Of a stretch of 30,374 nt of DNA, positions 7,612 through 16,150 are shown in pieces; the first letter of the stretch is position 1, and each line of letters opens with the position of its first letter. The notes below the pieces were generated by a model, which was not told the origin of the DNA, ran no database searches, and saw nothing but the letters and a program-made list of their open reading frames with translations. Origin of the DNA: Saccharospirillum sp035704555 (GTDB taxonomy: Bacteria > Pseudomonadota > Gammaproteobacteria > Pseudomonadales > Natronospirillaceae). The stretch lies in assembly GCA_035704555.1 (NCBI GenBank), contig DASSWT010000107.1:1-30374 (forward strand), written 5' to 3'. The position numbers and the translations under genes were made by a program.

Positions 7612-9267
7612 ATGAGTACAGCCACATCTAAGGAAGCGATCAAGACCGAGCTTGAAGCCACGCTGCAGCAGGCGCAGTCTGCGCTCGAGAGTTTTAGTTC
7701 GGACACCAGTGATCTGGTGCAGTTACAGCAATCACAGGATCTGATTGGGCAAATGCGGGGCATCTTTCAGGTGCTGGAAGAAGAGGGTGCCATTGCTCTG
7801 TGCGATGAGTTTAACGCTCTGATTAATGCCATCCCCACGGGCGAGTCCGCAGATAACGACGATGTGCGCGTCAAGCTGGATGCCATCAGTGGCGGCCTGG
7901 TGGTGCTCAGCCGCTACCTCGAATTTCTCAGTCTCGGGCAGAAAGCGATCCCCGCTGTGCTGTTGCCGACCATCAATCAGGTTAGGCGGGCGCGAGGCGT
8001 CTCCCTGCTGGGCGAAGGGCATTTTTTCCAGTTTTCCTTCAAACCCGGCAAGCCGGCGGATAGTAAAGTCTTTGAGTTTTCACCCCAGAAAATACGTCAG
8101 CTCAAGAAATTCCGTCACATGTACCAGGCTGGCCTGTTACACCTGTTGCGCGGTGAACGTACGCTGGGCGCCTTCAAATACATGGGACTGGCGCTCAACC
8201 GGATCGACCAGCTTCTGGCAAACGCTCCCTGCGCCCCGCTGTGGTGGGTCGCTTCGGGGGCACTTGAGTCAATGGCCAATCGCAGCGCCCTGATGACCGG
8301 GCCCCGCAAAATGCTCTTTGCCCAGCTCGACCGTCACCTTAAAGATCTGATCAGTCATGCGCCGAAATCGCTGAACAAGCAGCCATCGCTCGCGCTGATG
8401 AAAGAGTTTCTGTTTTTGCTGGCGATGAACCCGGCAGAAAGCCTGAGGGCCCGGCAGGTTGCCAAATATTATAATTTGCCAACGCTTGGGCAGAGCGATG
8501 ACATGCTGGAAGAGCAGCGGCAAATACTGTTCAGCCCCGGTCGCAGTGTGCTTTCGAGCGTTTCCGATGCGCTGAAAGAGGATATCTCGGTCATTAAAGA
8601 CACCGTAGATCAGGCGGCTCGCGGCGACAGCGGCTTTTCAGCGCGTGTGCTGCAAGAACGCATGACCAAGGTGGCGGATGTCTATGTGATGCTGGGTCTG
8701 CAAAGTCCGGCTAACGTCTTGAAACAACAGGCAAAAGTGATTGCCGGCTGGGCCGACAATGCGGCGCCGTCCAACGAACAGCTGCTGACCATCGCCGATG
8801 CCGTCCTGTACGCCGAGAGTGCCTTGTCCCGTATTTTGCAGGGCCAGCGTCAGCTGGAAGGCAGTGGTGACAACAAGGCGGCACTTGCCCAGTTGCACGA
8901 TGCCCGGGTGGTCCTGATCGATGAAGCCGAGGCCGGCCTGGCCCTCGCCAAACGGGCCATCACGGCCTATATGGACTCCCAGGGGGATCGGCTGCATCTG
9001 TCGAACGTCGTGCCAACGCTCCACGGCGTAAAAGGGGCCTTTATTTTCCTCAACAGCACCACCGCCGCTGATCTGATACAGCGAGCCATCAACTACATCA
9101 GCCGGGATCTGGAAGAATCCGGCACCATGGTCGACCCCGGGCAGCTGGAGTCTTTTGCAGATGCGTTGTCGAGCCTCGAGTTCTTCCTGGAAGGCTTACT
9201 CAGCGATTCGGCCAATGAAGATATTCTGAAACTCGCCAAACACAGCCTGGCAGCGCTGTCGGTGTAA
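7612..9267 (+). CDS. fimL: FimL-like protein (ChpA N-terminal homologue)
   Basis: 551 residues, very close to Pseudomonas aeruginosa FimL (about 556). It resembles the N-terminal part of the CheA-like kinase ChpA, with degenerate Hpt-type helical bundles. Visible: a helical start, SGGLVVLSRYLEFLSLGQKA (91-110), LLPTINQVRRARG, VFEFSPQKIRQLKKFRHMYQ, and a C-terminal helical region with HLSNVVPTLHGVKGAFIF, where a phosphotransfer-like HGVKG is seen. FimL is a scaffold that links PilG and FimV to the adenylate cyclase CyaB and supports type IV pilus function. The neighbour nhaB supports the assignment, because the two are also neighbours in P. aeruginosa. There is no signal peptide or membrane segment. 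That the histidine is phosphorylated is not claimed. Confidence 0.82.
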   Translation: MSTATSKEAIKTELEATLQQAQSALESFSSDTSDLVQLQQSQDLIGQMRGIFQVLEEEGAIALCDEFNALINAIPTGESADNDDVRVKLDAISGGLVVLSRYLEFLSLGQKAIPAVLLPTINQVRRARGVSLLGEGHFFQFSFKPGKPADSKVFEFSPQKIRQLKKFRHMYQAGLLHLLRGERTLGAFKYMGLALNRIDQLLANAPCAPLWWVASGALESMANRSALMTGPRKMLFAQLDRHLKDLISHAPKSLNKQPSLALMKEFLFLLAMNPAESLRARQVAKYYNLPTLGQSDDMLEEQRQILFSPGRSVLSSVSDALKEDISVIKDTVDQAARGDSGFSARVLQERMTKVADVYVMLGLQSPANVLKQQAKVIAGWADNAAPSNEQLLTIADAVLYAESALSRILQGQRQLEGSGDNKAALAQLHDARVVLIDEAEAGLALAKRAITAYMDSQGDRLHLSNVVPTLHGVKGAFIFLNSTTAADLIQRAINYISRDLEESGTMVDPGQLESFADALSSLEFFLEGLLSDSANEDILKLAKHSLAALSV

Positions 9268-9276
9268 CCCCATACA

Positions 9277-9933
9277 ATGAAACTGATGACGCAATGGCCC
9301 TTATTTGCCTTGCTGGTTCTGCCAGGTCTGCTGCTGGCTTATATCGCCCTGCGCCTACTGTTGCGTCGCGGCTGGATTCGGGGCTTTATACGCGGCACTC
9401 TGGGCGTCGTGTGCCTGGTTGGGCTGCTTATCATTGGTCTCTTTATCTTTGATCTGGCGGCTTATCGCGCCTTTACCCGGGAAATGGTCATCGCGACGCT
9501 GTCGTTCCAGCAGCAGGGGGAGCAGGTCTACGAGGTCAGCCTGCAGACCAATCAGGATCAGCAACAGCGCACGCTGGTGTTGAACGGTGATGAATGGCAG
9601 TTGGATGCCCGCATTCTTACCTGGTCGGGTCCGCTGGTCGTGTTGGGCATGGAGCCAGTGTATCGCTTGGACCGTATAGGCGGCCGTTATCAATCGGTTG
9701 AGCGGGAATTGAATGCGCCGCGAACTGTGATTGATTTGCGGACCGATACGCTCTGGTCGGCCAGTGAGGTCAGCGACTGGTTGCCATGGATCAACGCACG
9801 CTTTGGTAGCAGCGTGTATTTGCCCATGGTCGACAACGGCTTGTTCGAGGTGGTGTTGGGGGCTCAGGGATTGGTCGCGAGACCGGTCAATGAACCGGCT
9901 CGCGAAGCGCTGGGGCAGTGGTTTTCTGATTGA
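9277..9933 (+). CDS. Two-TM protein of unknown function downstream of fimL
   Basis: 218 residues. Two hydrophobic segments (about 8-28 and 38-62) are separated by a short Arg-rich stretch (RRGWIRGFIRG), which suggests a cytoplasmic turn. Past residue 65 the protein is hydrophilic with beta-like segments (QVYEVSLQTNQDQQQRTLVL, WQLDARILTWSG), probably on the side opposite the turn. Related proteins are sometimes named cation/multidrug efflux pump, but two membrane segments and no transporter motif give no support for that. The start is nine bases after the fimL stop with no clear ribosome site, so translation is probably coupled to fimL. I do not assign a function; a role alongside FimL is suggested by position only. 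Confidence 0.8.
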   Translation: MKLMTQWPLFALLVLPGLLLAYIALRLLLRRGWIRGFIRGTLGVVCLVGLLIIGLFIFDLAAYRAFTREMVIATLSFQQQGEQVYEVSLQTNQDQQQRTLVLNGDEWQLDARILTWSGPLVVLGMEPVYRLDRIGGRYQSVERELNAPRTVIDLRTDTLWSASEVSDWLPWINARFGSSVYLPMVDNGLFEVVLGAQGLVARPVNEPAREALGQWFSD

Positions 9934-9968
9934 GAACCCCAGACTGAAGATCAGGGTTACGCGTCAGA

Positions 9969-10283
9969 TTACAGCGAAAACAGATCCGACAATCGGGTTG
10001 CCAGCATCATGTCGCCTTCGGTTCTCAGGCGACCGGCCATAAAGGCTTGCATGCCATTCAAATCGCCTGAAACGATTTCTTTCAGGGTCTCTTCATCCAT
10101 GATCAGCGTAACCGATGGGTCCTGATGTTCACCGGATACTAACTGGCACTGGTTGTCTTTAACGATCAGGTGGTAGGTGTCGCTCTCATCGATGTTGAAT
10201 TGAAAGACAACATCCAGGCCCGAAGCAGCGTCGGGGTTGAATTGCGATTCGATGTTGTTGAACAAATCTGCAGTCGAAGCCAT
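9969..10283 (-). CDS. SCP2 sterol-binding domain protein
   Basis: 104 residues, one small SCP2-type domain: DVVFQFNIDESDTYHLIV (24-41), then HQDPSVTLIMDEETLKEIV and the signature GDLNGMQAFMAGRLRTEGDM. Such single-domain bacterial proteins have a hydrophobic pocket and are thought to bind lipids or acyl groups; the ligand is unknown. The longer open frame reaches 10418, but I take ATG 10283 because GGAGA precedes it at a normal distance and the residues upstream do not look like the family. It is divergent from sohB, with 113 bases between the starts. Confidence 0.88.
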   Translation of the reverse strand: MASTADLFNNIESQFNPDAASGLDVVFQFNIDESDTYHLIVKDNQCQLVSGEHQDPSVTLIMDEETLKEIVSGDLNGMQAFMAGRLRTEGDMMLATRLSDLFSL

Positions 10284-10396
10284 GGTGTGTTCTCCGATAG
10301 GTGGCTGAATGACAGTGACTGGATTGTAGAGAGCTGAACAGGCAAAATCAAACGATTGTTTGAAACGTGAGTTTAACTGATGAAAAGGAGAAAACT

Positions 10397-11404
10397 GTGT
10401 GGGCTGAATATGGGGCATTTGTATTAAAAACCATCACCCTGGTGGTTATTCTGGTGGTCGCGCTGATCGCAATAGCCCGGGCATCGCAGGGGAGTGGTGG
10501 TGCTTCCAGGAAATCGGGCGGACGACTCCAGGTTGACAAGCTGAATGCCCGGCTGGAGTCGAGCGCCGAAAAGGTGCGTCAGATGGTGATGTCCAAAAAA
10601 GCCTATAAAGCTCACCAGAAAGCACAAAAAGCCGAGCGCAAAGCGGCTGAAAATAGGTCTTCACCGAATGTCTGGGTATTGCGATTCAAAGGGGATATGC
10701 ATGCCTCTCAGGTGGATAACCTGCGCCGTGAAGTGACCGCAATCATTCAGGTGGCTGAGAGCGGTGACGAGGTGGTGCTGGTTCTTGAAAGCCCGGGTGG
10801 GGCGGTGTCCGGCTACGGCTTGGCGGCTTCGCAGCTGGTTCGGTTAAAAGAGGCCGGGCTGTCACTGACGGTCTGTGTCGACAAGGTAGCTGCCAGCGGT
10901 GGCTATATGATGGCCTGTATCGCCGATCGCATCATTGCGGCGCCCTTTGCTGTGGTTGGCTCCATCGGGGTATTGGCCCAGGTGCCGAACATTCATAAGC
11001 TGCTGCAACGCCACCAGGTTGATGTAGAGGTGTTGACGGCAGGCAAGCACAAGGCACCGATGACGCTGATGGGCGAGAAAACCGAGGAAGGCCGGGAGAA
11101 ATTGCTGGAGGACCTCAAAGCCATCCATGCGCGGTTCAAAGAGCTGGTAGGGCGCTATCGCCCGCAGCTGGATCTGGCGGCAGTGACTGAAGGTGATTTC
11201 TGGCTGGCGGAAGATGCTTGCGAACTTGGGCTGGTGGATCAGTTGGAAACCAGCGATGCCTATTTGCTGGCCAAAGCGAAAGGCAGTGAGGTGGTTTCGG
11301 TTACCTGGGTTCCGCAAGTAGGGGTCGATCAGCGGCTTAAAAAGGCCTTTTCGTCATCGGTTCAGGGTGCCGTCGACTCGCTGTCGCAGCGTTATTTTCC
11401 CTGA
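10397..11404 (+). CDS. sohB: Probable periplasmic protease SohB (S49 family)
   Basis: 335 residues starting at GTG 10397, chosen because AAGGAG stands six bases before it and the result (WAEYGAFVLKTIT) aligns with E. coli SohB. One membrane anchor (about 9-27), a Lys/Arg-rich linker with an SohB N-domain (44-90), then the S49 protease fold: VLESPGGAVSGYGLAASQL (129-147), DKVAASGGYMMAC with probable catalytic Ser167, AVVGSIGVLAQ, and TAGKHKAPMTLMG with a probable catalytic Lys near 219. S49 enzymes use a Ser/Lys dyad. The active domain should face the periplasm. The in-frame GTG at 10367 has no ribosome site. Function beyond membrane-protein or peptide breakdown is not evident. Confidence 0.93.
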   Translation: MWAEYGAFVLKTITLVVILVVALIAIARASQGSGGASRKSGGRLQVDKLNARLESSAEKVRQMVMSKKAYKAHQKAQKAERKAAENRSSPNVWVLRFKGDMHASQVDNLRREVTAIIQVAESGDEVVLVLESPGGAVSGYGLAASQLVRLKEAGLSLTVCVDKVAASGGYMMACIADRIIAAPFAVVGSIGVLAQVPNIHKLLQRHQVDVEVLTAGKHKAPMTLMGEKTEEGREKLLEDLKAIHARFKELVGRYRPQLDLAAVTEGDFWLAEDACELGLVDQLETSDAYLLAKAKGSEVVSVTWVPQVGVDQRLKKAFSSSVQGAVDSLSQRYFP

Positions 11405-11429
11405 GAGATATCGTCGTCGGTTTGATGGT

Positions 11430-11457
11430 TCGGGCAGTGCCTGATGGCACTGCCCGA
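11430..11457. terminator. Hairpin between convergent sohB and mltD
   Basis: Perfect 12-bp stem TCGGGCAGTGCC / GGCACTGCCCGA with a TGAT tetraloop. It lies 25 bases past the sohB stop and 12 bases past the mltD stop, well placed as a shared end for both messages. No T-tract on either strand. Confidence 0.6.
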
Positions 11458-11469
11458 TAGCAACCCCGT

Positions 11470-13215
11470 TTACTGCAGGCGGGTTACGTCGACGTAAAGG
11501 GTCAGGTGCTGACCAGGCTGCAGGTATTCCTGACCAATGGTGTTCCAGTTCTGAATGTCGGCGATGCGTACGTTAAACCGGTTGGCGATCCGGTACAGGG
11601 AGTCACCGGAGCGCACCACATAGCCGACTTTACGCACCACTTCACGGCCGTTACGTACCGAGGAGCTTGCAGAGCCGCCGGTTGAAGCATCGTTGCTGAC
11701 CCAGACCGCCAGCGTCTGTCCCGGGCGAATCACATCGCGGGGTGCCATGTTGTTCCAGCGAGCAAGGCTCTGCACTGTCACTCCAAACTCTCTGGAAATG
11801 TCCCAGAAGCTGTCGCCCGGCTGGACGACATAGTCGACCCGGTTCGTGTCGGAGCTGCCGGAGGAATTCTGGCGTCGCTCAAGACGCTGTTCCGCACTCA
11901 TCGAGTAGGCGTTGCTACTGGCCGAAGCGGTAGGGATCATCAGGGCGTCGCCGGCGCGAATCAGGCTGCCACTGAGATCGTTGGCTTCCTGAATAATGTC
12001 GACGGTCACGCCGAAATCGCGGGCGATGGTCAGCAGGGAATCCCCTGGTTCGATGGTGTATCGCTGCCAGGCCATGCGCGAGTCCATCGGCAGGTCATCG
12101 AGACGGTCCCGAAACAGCTCGGCTTTATCAGCATGTACTAACAAGCGATGCGGCCCTTCCGGATTGGTTGCCCACTGGTTGAAACCCGGGTTCAGCAGAT
12201 ACAGGTCGCTCAAGTCCATATCGGCCATGGCCGCAGCCTGAGCCAAGTCTATCTGACTGCCGACATCCACGACTTCAAAGAACGGCTCGGTGCTGAGCAA
12301 TGGTAATTCAATGCCATAGGTTTCCGGCGAGTGAATCAGCTTGGCCAGTGCAAACATCTTGGGCACATAGGCCTCGGTTTCCCGCGGTAAATCCAGATGC
12401 CAGAAATCCGTTGGCTTGCCTTCGGCGCGATTGCGTCGCATGGCCCGCATAACGGTACCGGGCCCCGAATTATAGGCCGCAAGCGCTAGCAGCCAGTCGC
12501 CGTCAAACATCTCGTTAAGCTGATCCAGATATTCCATGGCCGCACGGGTCGATTCGACCACATCCCGGCGTCCGTCGTACCACCAGTCCTGTTTGAGCCC
12601 AAACATGCGTCCGGTCGAGGGTATGAACTGCCACATGCCGGCGGCACTGCCATGAGAGTAGGCAAAGGGGTCAAACGCGCTCTCTACGATGGGCAGCAAA
12701 GCGAGATCGAGCGGCATGTCACGAGCTTGCAGTTCATCCACAATATGAAACATGTAACGGCCAGCTCGCTCGCTGACACGATTGAAATAGCTCTGATGAC
12801 TGGCATACCAGCGTAGCTGTGAGGTAATGCGCGGGTTTTCAAGGGCCAGGTCAAACTCAAAACCACGCCGCAATGTTTGATAGAGGTCGTCCGGGTAATG
12901 AGCGTAGGGGTCATATACTGCTCGGGCTCGCAGCGTTTCTGCAGTCAGATCCGGGTCTGAGTCGAACAGGTAATCCGTTGCAGTCAGGTCGGCGAGCAGA
13001 GGATCGAAAACCGGATCCGACTCACTGTCGGTTACTTCATTCAGGGCAGAATTCTGGTCGTTTTCGACCAGAATCTGTTCGCTGACCTCGGCGGCGGGTT
13101 TCGACTCCGGCTCTGCTGATGTCTGGGAAAAAGACGAGAGTGCAGGCAATGTACTGCATCCGCTGGTGACAAAGCCTGCGACGGCCAGCGGTATCAAAAG
13201 TCGTTTAGATGCCAT
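11470..13215 (-). CDS. mltD: Membrane-bound lytic murein transglycosylase D
   Basis: 581 residues. A lipoprotein signal peptide ends in the lipobox VTSGC with Cys20 as the lipid-modified residue. After an acidic linker (about 35-95) comes the SLT domain: LLPIVESAFDPFAYSHG with catalytic Glu178, AAGMWQFIPSTGRMFGL (191-207) and ALAAYNSGPGTV. Three LysM domains follow (about 383-426, 454-499 and 530-576), each opening with a Y-x-V/I-x-x-GDS pattern; E. coli MltD has two. The enzyme cleaves the MurNAc-GlcNAc bond of peptidoglycan with formation of anhydro-MurNAc, and the LysM domains hold the wall. Position next to methyltransferase-rnhA-dnaQ matches the common gammaproteobacterial order, except that gloB is missing. 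Confidence 0.95.
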   Translation of the reverse strand: MASKRLLIPLAVAGFVTSGCSTLPALSSFSQTSAEPESKPAAEVSEQILVENDQNSALNEVTDSESDPVFDPLLADLTATDYLFDSDPDLTAETLRARAVYDPYAHYPDDLYQTLRRGFEFDLALENPRITSQLRWYASHQSYFNRVSERAGRYMFHIVDELQARDMPLDLALLPIVESAFDPFAYSHGSAAGMWQFIPSTGRMFGLKQDWWYDGRRDVVESTRAAMEYLDQLNEMFDGDWLLALAAYNSGPGTVMRAMRRNRAEGKPTDFWHLDLPRETEAYVPKMFALAKLIHSPETYGIELPLLSTEPFFEVVDVGSQIDLAQAAAMADMDLSDLYLLNPGFNQWATNPEGPHRLLVHADKAELFRDRLDDLPMDSRMAWQRYTIEPGDSLLTIARDFGVTVDIIQEANDLSGSLIRAGDALMIPTASASSNAYSMSAEQRLERRQNSSGSSDTNRVDYVVQPGDSFWDISREFGVTVQSLARWNNMAPRDVIRPGQTLAVWVSNDASTGGSASSSVRNGREVVRKVGYVVRSGDSLYRIANRFNVRIADIQNWNTIGQEYLQPGQHLTLYVDVTRLQ

Positions 13216-13350
13216 GAATGAATCGTTTCTTTTTTGATGCTGGGTTCGAGTTGAGCGATAATTCTATGTTGCTATGGGGTGCAGGGGCAAGTTAAGGCAT
13301 AGTACCGGCAGAGGAATTGGGCTGCTTTGTGACACTGAGCATTGATCAGT

Positions 13351-13370
13351 AGCGCCGAAAACGGCGCTTT
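13351..13370 (+). terminator. Terminator-like hairpin upstream of the methyltransferase gene
   Basis: AGCGCCG-AAAA-CGGCGCT followed by TT, then ATGAC; a 7-bp stem with a very short T-run. It lies between two divergent genes, where no message is known to end, and could be a leader hairpin or a relic of a lost gene. Confidence 0.35.
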
Positions 13371-13410
13371 ATGACACATTCTGACCCGCACTGATTCAAA
13401 TGAGGACATT

Positions 13411-14208
13411 TTGGCTAAACGGATAGGTTTCAGATTCAAACAATGGCTTCGAGCCGGGCCTCCGTCCGTTGCTATCCAGGAATCAGCCCTGCACGAGTGG
13501 TACAACACACCCATGGGCGGCCGACTGGTTGAAGTTGAACGACAACTGGTTGCCCGTGCACTATCGGGCCGCTTTGGGACGCATCTGGTACAGCTGGATT
13601 CCGGTTTACACGAGCCCCTGTTTGAACCACGCCTCTATGGGTGTGGCCTGTTGATGACGCAACTGGACAACCGGGCCCCTTGCCCGAGTGTGCGGGGCGA
13701 TGCAGAGGCCCTGCCATTTGAGCCGGAAAGTCTGGATGCCCTGATAATGCACCACACTCTGGATCAGTGTGATAACCCCTACCAGGCGGTCCGTGAGGCG
13801 GCGCAGACATTGCGCCCCGGTGGGATCATGGTGATTGTCGGCTTTAACCCCTATTCGACCTGGGGGCTTCGGGCCCTGTTCAGTCGTGCGCACTCGGGTC
13901 TCTGGCGCAGCAGGTTCATTGGTAGCAGTCGGGTATCAGACTGGATGCAATTACTGAACTTTGAACTGGAGCGCTCCGAGAAGCACGGCTTTATGTCACC
14001 CTTCTCCAGGCCTGGCTGGCTGGCGCGTCTGAGATTTTTGGGCCGGCTGCAAAAGGTGGTGTTACCGGTCACCGGGTCAGTGTATTTGCTGGTTGGCAGC
14101 AAGCAGGTTCCCGGCAGAATCAATGGTCGGGCCCGGTGGCGCGCGAAACCCATTCTGGAATCCGGGTTGGCCGGTCGAACCATCAGGAAACAACATGAGC
14201 AACAGTGA
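13411..14208 (+). CDS. SAM-dependent methyltransferase (YafS-like)
   Basis: 265 residues, starting at TTG 13411 with GAGGA before it; no ATG in frame fits. Type 11-like class I methyltransferase fold: a degenerate motif I region around HLVQLDSGLHEPLF, then CPSVRGDAEALPFEPESLDAL, HHTLDQCDNPYQAVREAAQT and LRPGGIMVIVGFNPYSTWGL, the post-I and motif III pattern of the YafS family. The substrate is unknown. The 3' end overlaps rnhA by 14 bases. The order mltD / this gene / rnhA / dnaQ is conserved from E. coli to Pseudomonas, which is the main support for the YafS-type name. The usual glycine-rich GxGxG of motif I is not seen. Confidence 0.85.
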   Translation: MAKRIGFRFKQWLRAGPPSVAIQESALHEWYNTPMGGRLVEVERQLVARALSGRFGTHLVQLDSGLHEPLFEPRLYGCGLLMTQLDNRAPCPSVRGDAEALPFEPESLDALIMHHTLDQCDNPYQAVREAAQTLRPGGIMVIVGFNPYSTWGLRALFSRAHSGLWRSRFIGSSRVSDWMQLLNFELERSEKHGFMSPFSRPGWLARLRFLGRLQKVVLPVTGSVYLLVGSKQVPGRINGRARWRAKPILESGLAGRTIRKQHEQQ

Positions 14209-14659
14209 GCAATCCGGGCAGTCCGTCGTGCTTTATACCGATGGTGCCTGTCGTGGCAACCCCGGCCCGGGTGGCTGGGGTGTCCTTATGCAATACGGTG
14301 CCAAACGCAAGGAGCTGTTTGGCGGCGAAGACCAGACCACCAATAACCGTATGGAGCTGATGGCCGCTATCGCCGGGTTGGAGGCCCTGAAACGGACCTG
14401 CCAGGTCGATCTCTATACCGATTCGCAGTACGTTCGTAAAGGCATTACCGAGTGGATACATGGCTGGAAAAAGAACGGCTGGAAAACCTCGGCTAAAAAA
14501 GACGTGAAGAACCGGGATTTATGGCAACGTCTGGACGAAAGCATCGCGCGGCACCGCGTTAACTGGCACTGGGTGAAAGGCCATGCCGGTCACCCTGGAA
14601 ACGAACGGGCCGATGCACTCGCAAATATGGGTATAGACCAGCGCAGCGCCCGGGCCTGA
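14195..14659 (+). CDS. rnhA: Ribonuclease HI
   Basis: 154 residues (E. coli 155). It degrades the RNA strand of RNA/DNA hybrids, as at primers and R-loops. Catalytic residues are all in place: Asp16 in LYTDGACRGNPGPGGWG, Glu54 in NNRMELMAAIAGL, Asp76 in DLYTDSQYV, Asp140 in GNERADALA, plus the flexible-loop His130. The basic handle WKKNGWKTSAKKDVKN is present. Start ATG 14195 follows AGGA and lies inside the preceding methyltransferase gene (14-base overlap), so the two are translationally coupled. dnaQ follows 63 bases later on the same strand, whereas E. coli has rnhA and dnaQ divergent. Confidence 0.97.
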   Translation: MSNSEQSGQSVVLYTDGACRGNPGPGGWGVLMQYGAKRKELFGGEDQTTNNRMELMAAIAGLEALKRTCQVDLYTDSQYVRKGITEWIHGWKKNGWKTSAKKDVKNRDLWQRLDESIARHRVNWHWVKGHAGHPGNERADALANMGIDQRSARA

Positions 14660-14722
14660 GTACGCCCGGTTCCAGAGCATACAACCCTAACCAGAACCTG
14701 ATTGAATGAGATTCATAGCGCC

Positions 14723-15460
14723 ATGAGACAAATCGTACTGGATACAGAAACCACAGGCTTAAGTCCCAACAAGGGTGATCGTATTGTGGAGGTCGGGTGC
14801 GTGGAGCTGGTGGATCGCAAGCTGACCGGCCGGCATTTTCACTACTACATTAACCCCGAGCGCGATATTCCCGAAGAAGTCATTGCCGTTCACGGTATTG
14901 ATAACGAGAAAGTAAAAGACGCACCCAAATTCCGTGACATTGCCCAGGAGTTCTGGGATTACGTTCATGGTGCTGAGCTGGTTATCCACAATTCAGCCTT
15001 CGACATGGGCTTTTTGCAGATGGAATATAACCGTCTGGTCGATGAGGGTTTTACTCAGTTTGGGCAGCTCAAAGAGGTTTGCGGAGTACTCGATACCCTG
15101 AAGCTGGCGCGGGAAAAGCATCCGGGTGCCAAGGCCTCGCTGGATGCATTGTGCAAACGCTACGGCATCGATAACTCACACCGCACCCTGCACGGCGCCT
15201 TGCTTGACTCGGAAATCCTGGCCGATGTTTATTTGCTGATGACCGGCGGGCAGACCGCGCTGATACTGGATGATGAAGAAGAGGGCAATACCGAGCAGGT
15301 CAGTTTTGATGCCAGTGCCGTTATTGCCTCAAACCAGCCACTCAAGCGTGTGCGGCCAACTGCGGAAGAACAGGCTGCGCATCATGAGATGATGGCTGCC
15401 ATTGAAAAAGCAGCCGGTAAGACGCCGCTGTGGCTTGAATTGGCCGGTAAAGGCAATTGA
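14723..15460 (+). CDS. dnaQ: DNA polymerase III epsilon subunit (3'-5' proofreading)
   Basis: 245 residues. Exo I is QIVLDTETTGLSP at the very start, Exo II is AELVIHNSAFDMGFLQ (about 91-106), Exo III is HRTLHGALLDSEILADVY, so the DEDDh set is complete. The C-terminal tail past about residue 185 should contact the alpha subunit. I use ATG 14723; the in-frame TTG at 14702 would add seven residues and has no better ribosome site. It follows rnhA in the same direction and is convergent with lexA, the two ends separated by a strong hairpin. Confidence 0.95.
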   Translation: MRQIVLDTETTGLSPNKGDRIVEVGCVELVDRKLTGRHFHYYINPERDIPEEVIAVHGIDNEKVKDAPKFRDIAQEFWDYVHGAELVIHNSAFDMGFLQMEYNRLVDEGFTQFGQLKEVCGVLDTLKLAREKHPGAKASLDALCKRYGIDNSHRTLHGALLDSEILADVYLLMTGGQTALILDDEEEGNTEQVSFDASAVIASNQPLKRVRPTAEEQAAHHEMMAAIEKAAGKTPLWLELAGKGN

Positions 15461-15482
15461 GAACCAGCCAATTCATACTAGA

Positions 15483-15516
15483 GCGTTCGCTGCACTCGTT
15501 TTAGTGCAGCGAACGC
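15483..15516. terminator. Hairpin at the convergent ends of dnaQ and lexA
   Basis: Perfect 14-bp stem, 15483-15496 with 15503-15516, and a CGTTTT loop. The lexA stop codon (15501-15503) lies in the loop and the first base of the 3' arm, so the last lexA codons are part of the stem. No T-tract on either strand; it probably acts as a two-way end or message protector. Confidence 0.6.
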
Positions 15517-16106
15517 CGGATCACGCCTACGTACAAGCCTTCGATGGCAAAATCCTGTTGGGTTAAATCAACTTTGATCGGCTCGAAGTCTTCATTTTCC
15601 GGATAAAGCGTGACAGTCTGACCGTTGCGCTCGTAGCGTTTAACCGTGACATCGTCGCCAACCCGGGCCACGACGACATCGCCATTGCGGACCTGGTCGG
15701 TTTTATGGACAGCGATGAGGTCGTCTTCCAGAATGCCCATGTTTTTCATGCTCAGCCCCTGAACCTGCAGCAAAAAGTCGGCTTTGGGGCTGAATAACGT
15801 AGACGGCAGACTGAGGAACTCCTCGATCTGCTCTTGCGCCAGGATGGGTTCGCCGGCCGCGACCCGACCTACAACCGGAAGACCGGACTCGGGCTCTTCA
15901 GGCAAGCGAATGCCACGCGATGCGCCGGGAATGATTTCGATGGCGCCTTTGCGGGCCAATGCCTTGAGATGCTCCTCAGCGGCATTGGGGGACCGGAAAC
16001 CCAGTTGGCTGGCAATTTCTGCCCGGGTAGGGGGGTAGCCGGTTTCCAGCATGTGGTCTTTCACGAGATCGAGAACTTGTTGTTGACGAGCCGTCAGTTT
16101 AAACAT
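15501..16106 (-). CDS. lexA: LexA repressor, SOS regulator
   Basis: 201 residues. N-terminal winged helix (MFKLTARQQQVLDLVKDHML, then PTRAEIASQLGFRSPNAAEE with the recognition helix near 27-47). The cleavage site VAAGEP has Ala84-Gly85, and the self-cleavage dyad is Ser119 (QGLSMKN) and Lys156 (VTVKRY), all at the E. coli numbers. LexA represses SOS genes until RecA filaments trigger its cleavage. Two perfect CTG-N10-CAG operators stand between 16116 and 16150, so it should repress itself. Upstream is a divergent hydrolase-like gene sharing the operators, where many pseudomonads have lexA followed by a sulA-like gene; none is seen here. Confidence 0.98.
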   Translation of the reverse strand: MFKLTARQQQVLDLVKDHMLETGYPPTRAEIASQLGFRSPNAAEEHLKALARKGAIEIIPGASRGIRLPEEPESGLPVVGRVAAGEPILAQEQIEEFLSLPSTLFSPKADFLLQVQGLSMKNMGILEDDLIAVHKTDQVRNGDVVVARVGDDVTVKRYERNGQTVTLYPENEDFEPIKVDLTQQDFAIEGLYVGVIRRSLH

Positions 16107-16115
16107 AATGTCGCC

Positions 16116-16131
16116 CTGTTTTTATATACAG
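16116..16131. promoter_or_regulatory. LexA operator (SOS box) 1
   Basis: CTGTTTTTATATACAG, a perfect CTG-N10-CAG with AT-rich centre, 10 bases before the lexA start codon. It covers the predicted lexA transcription start. Confidence 0.93.
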
Positions 16132-16134
16132 TAG

Positions 16135-16150
16135 CTGTGATTATATACAG
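16135..16150. promoter_or_regulatory. LexA operator (SOS box) 2
   Basis: CTGTGATTATATACAG, a second perfect CTG-N10-CAG, three bases from box 1. It contains the predicted lexA -10 element and lies 29 bases before the start of the divergent gene. Tandem boxes are also found ahead of E. coli lexA. Confidence 0.93.

Noticed and set aside
7428..7631. 67-codon frame before fimL
   Set aside because: Overlaps the fimL start out of frame, no ribosome site and no recognisable features.
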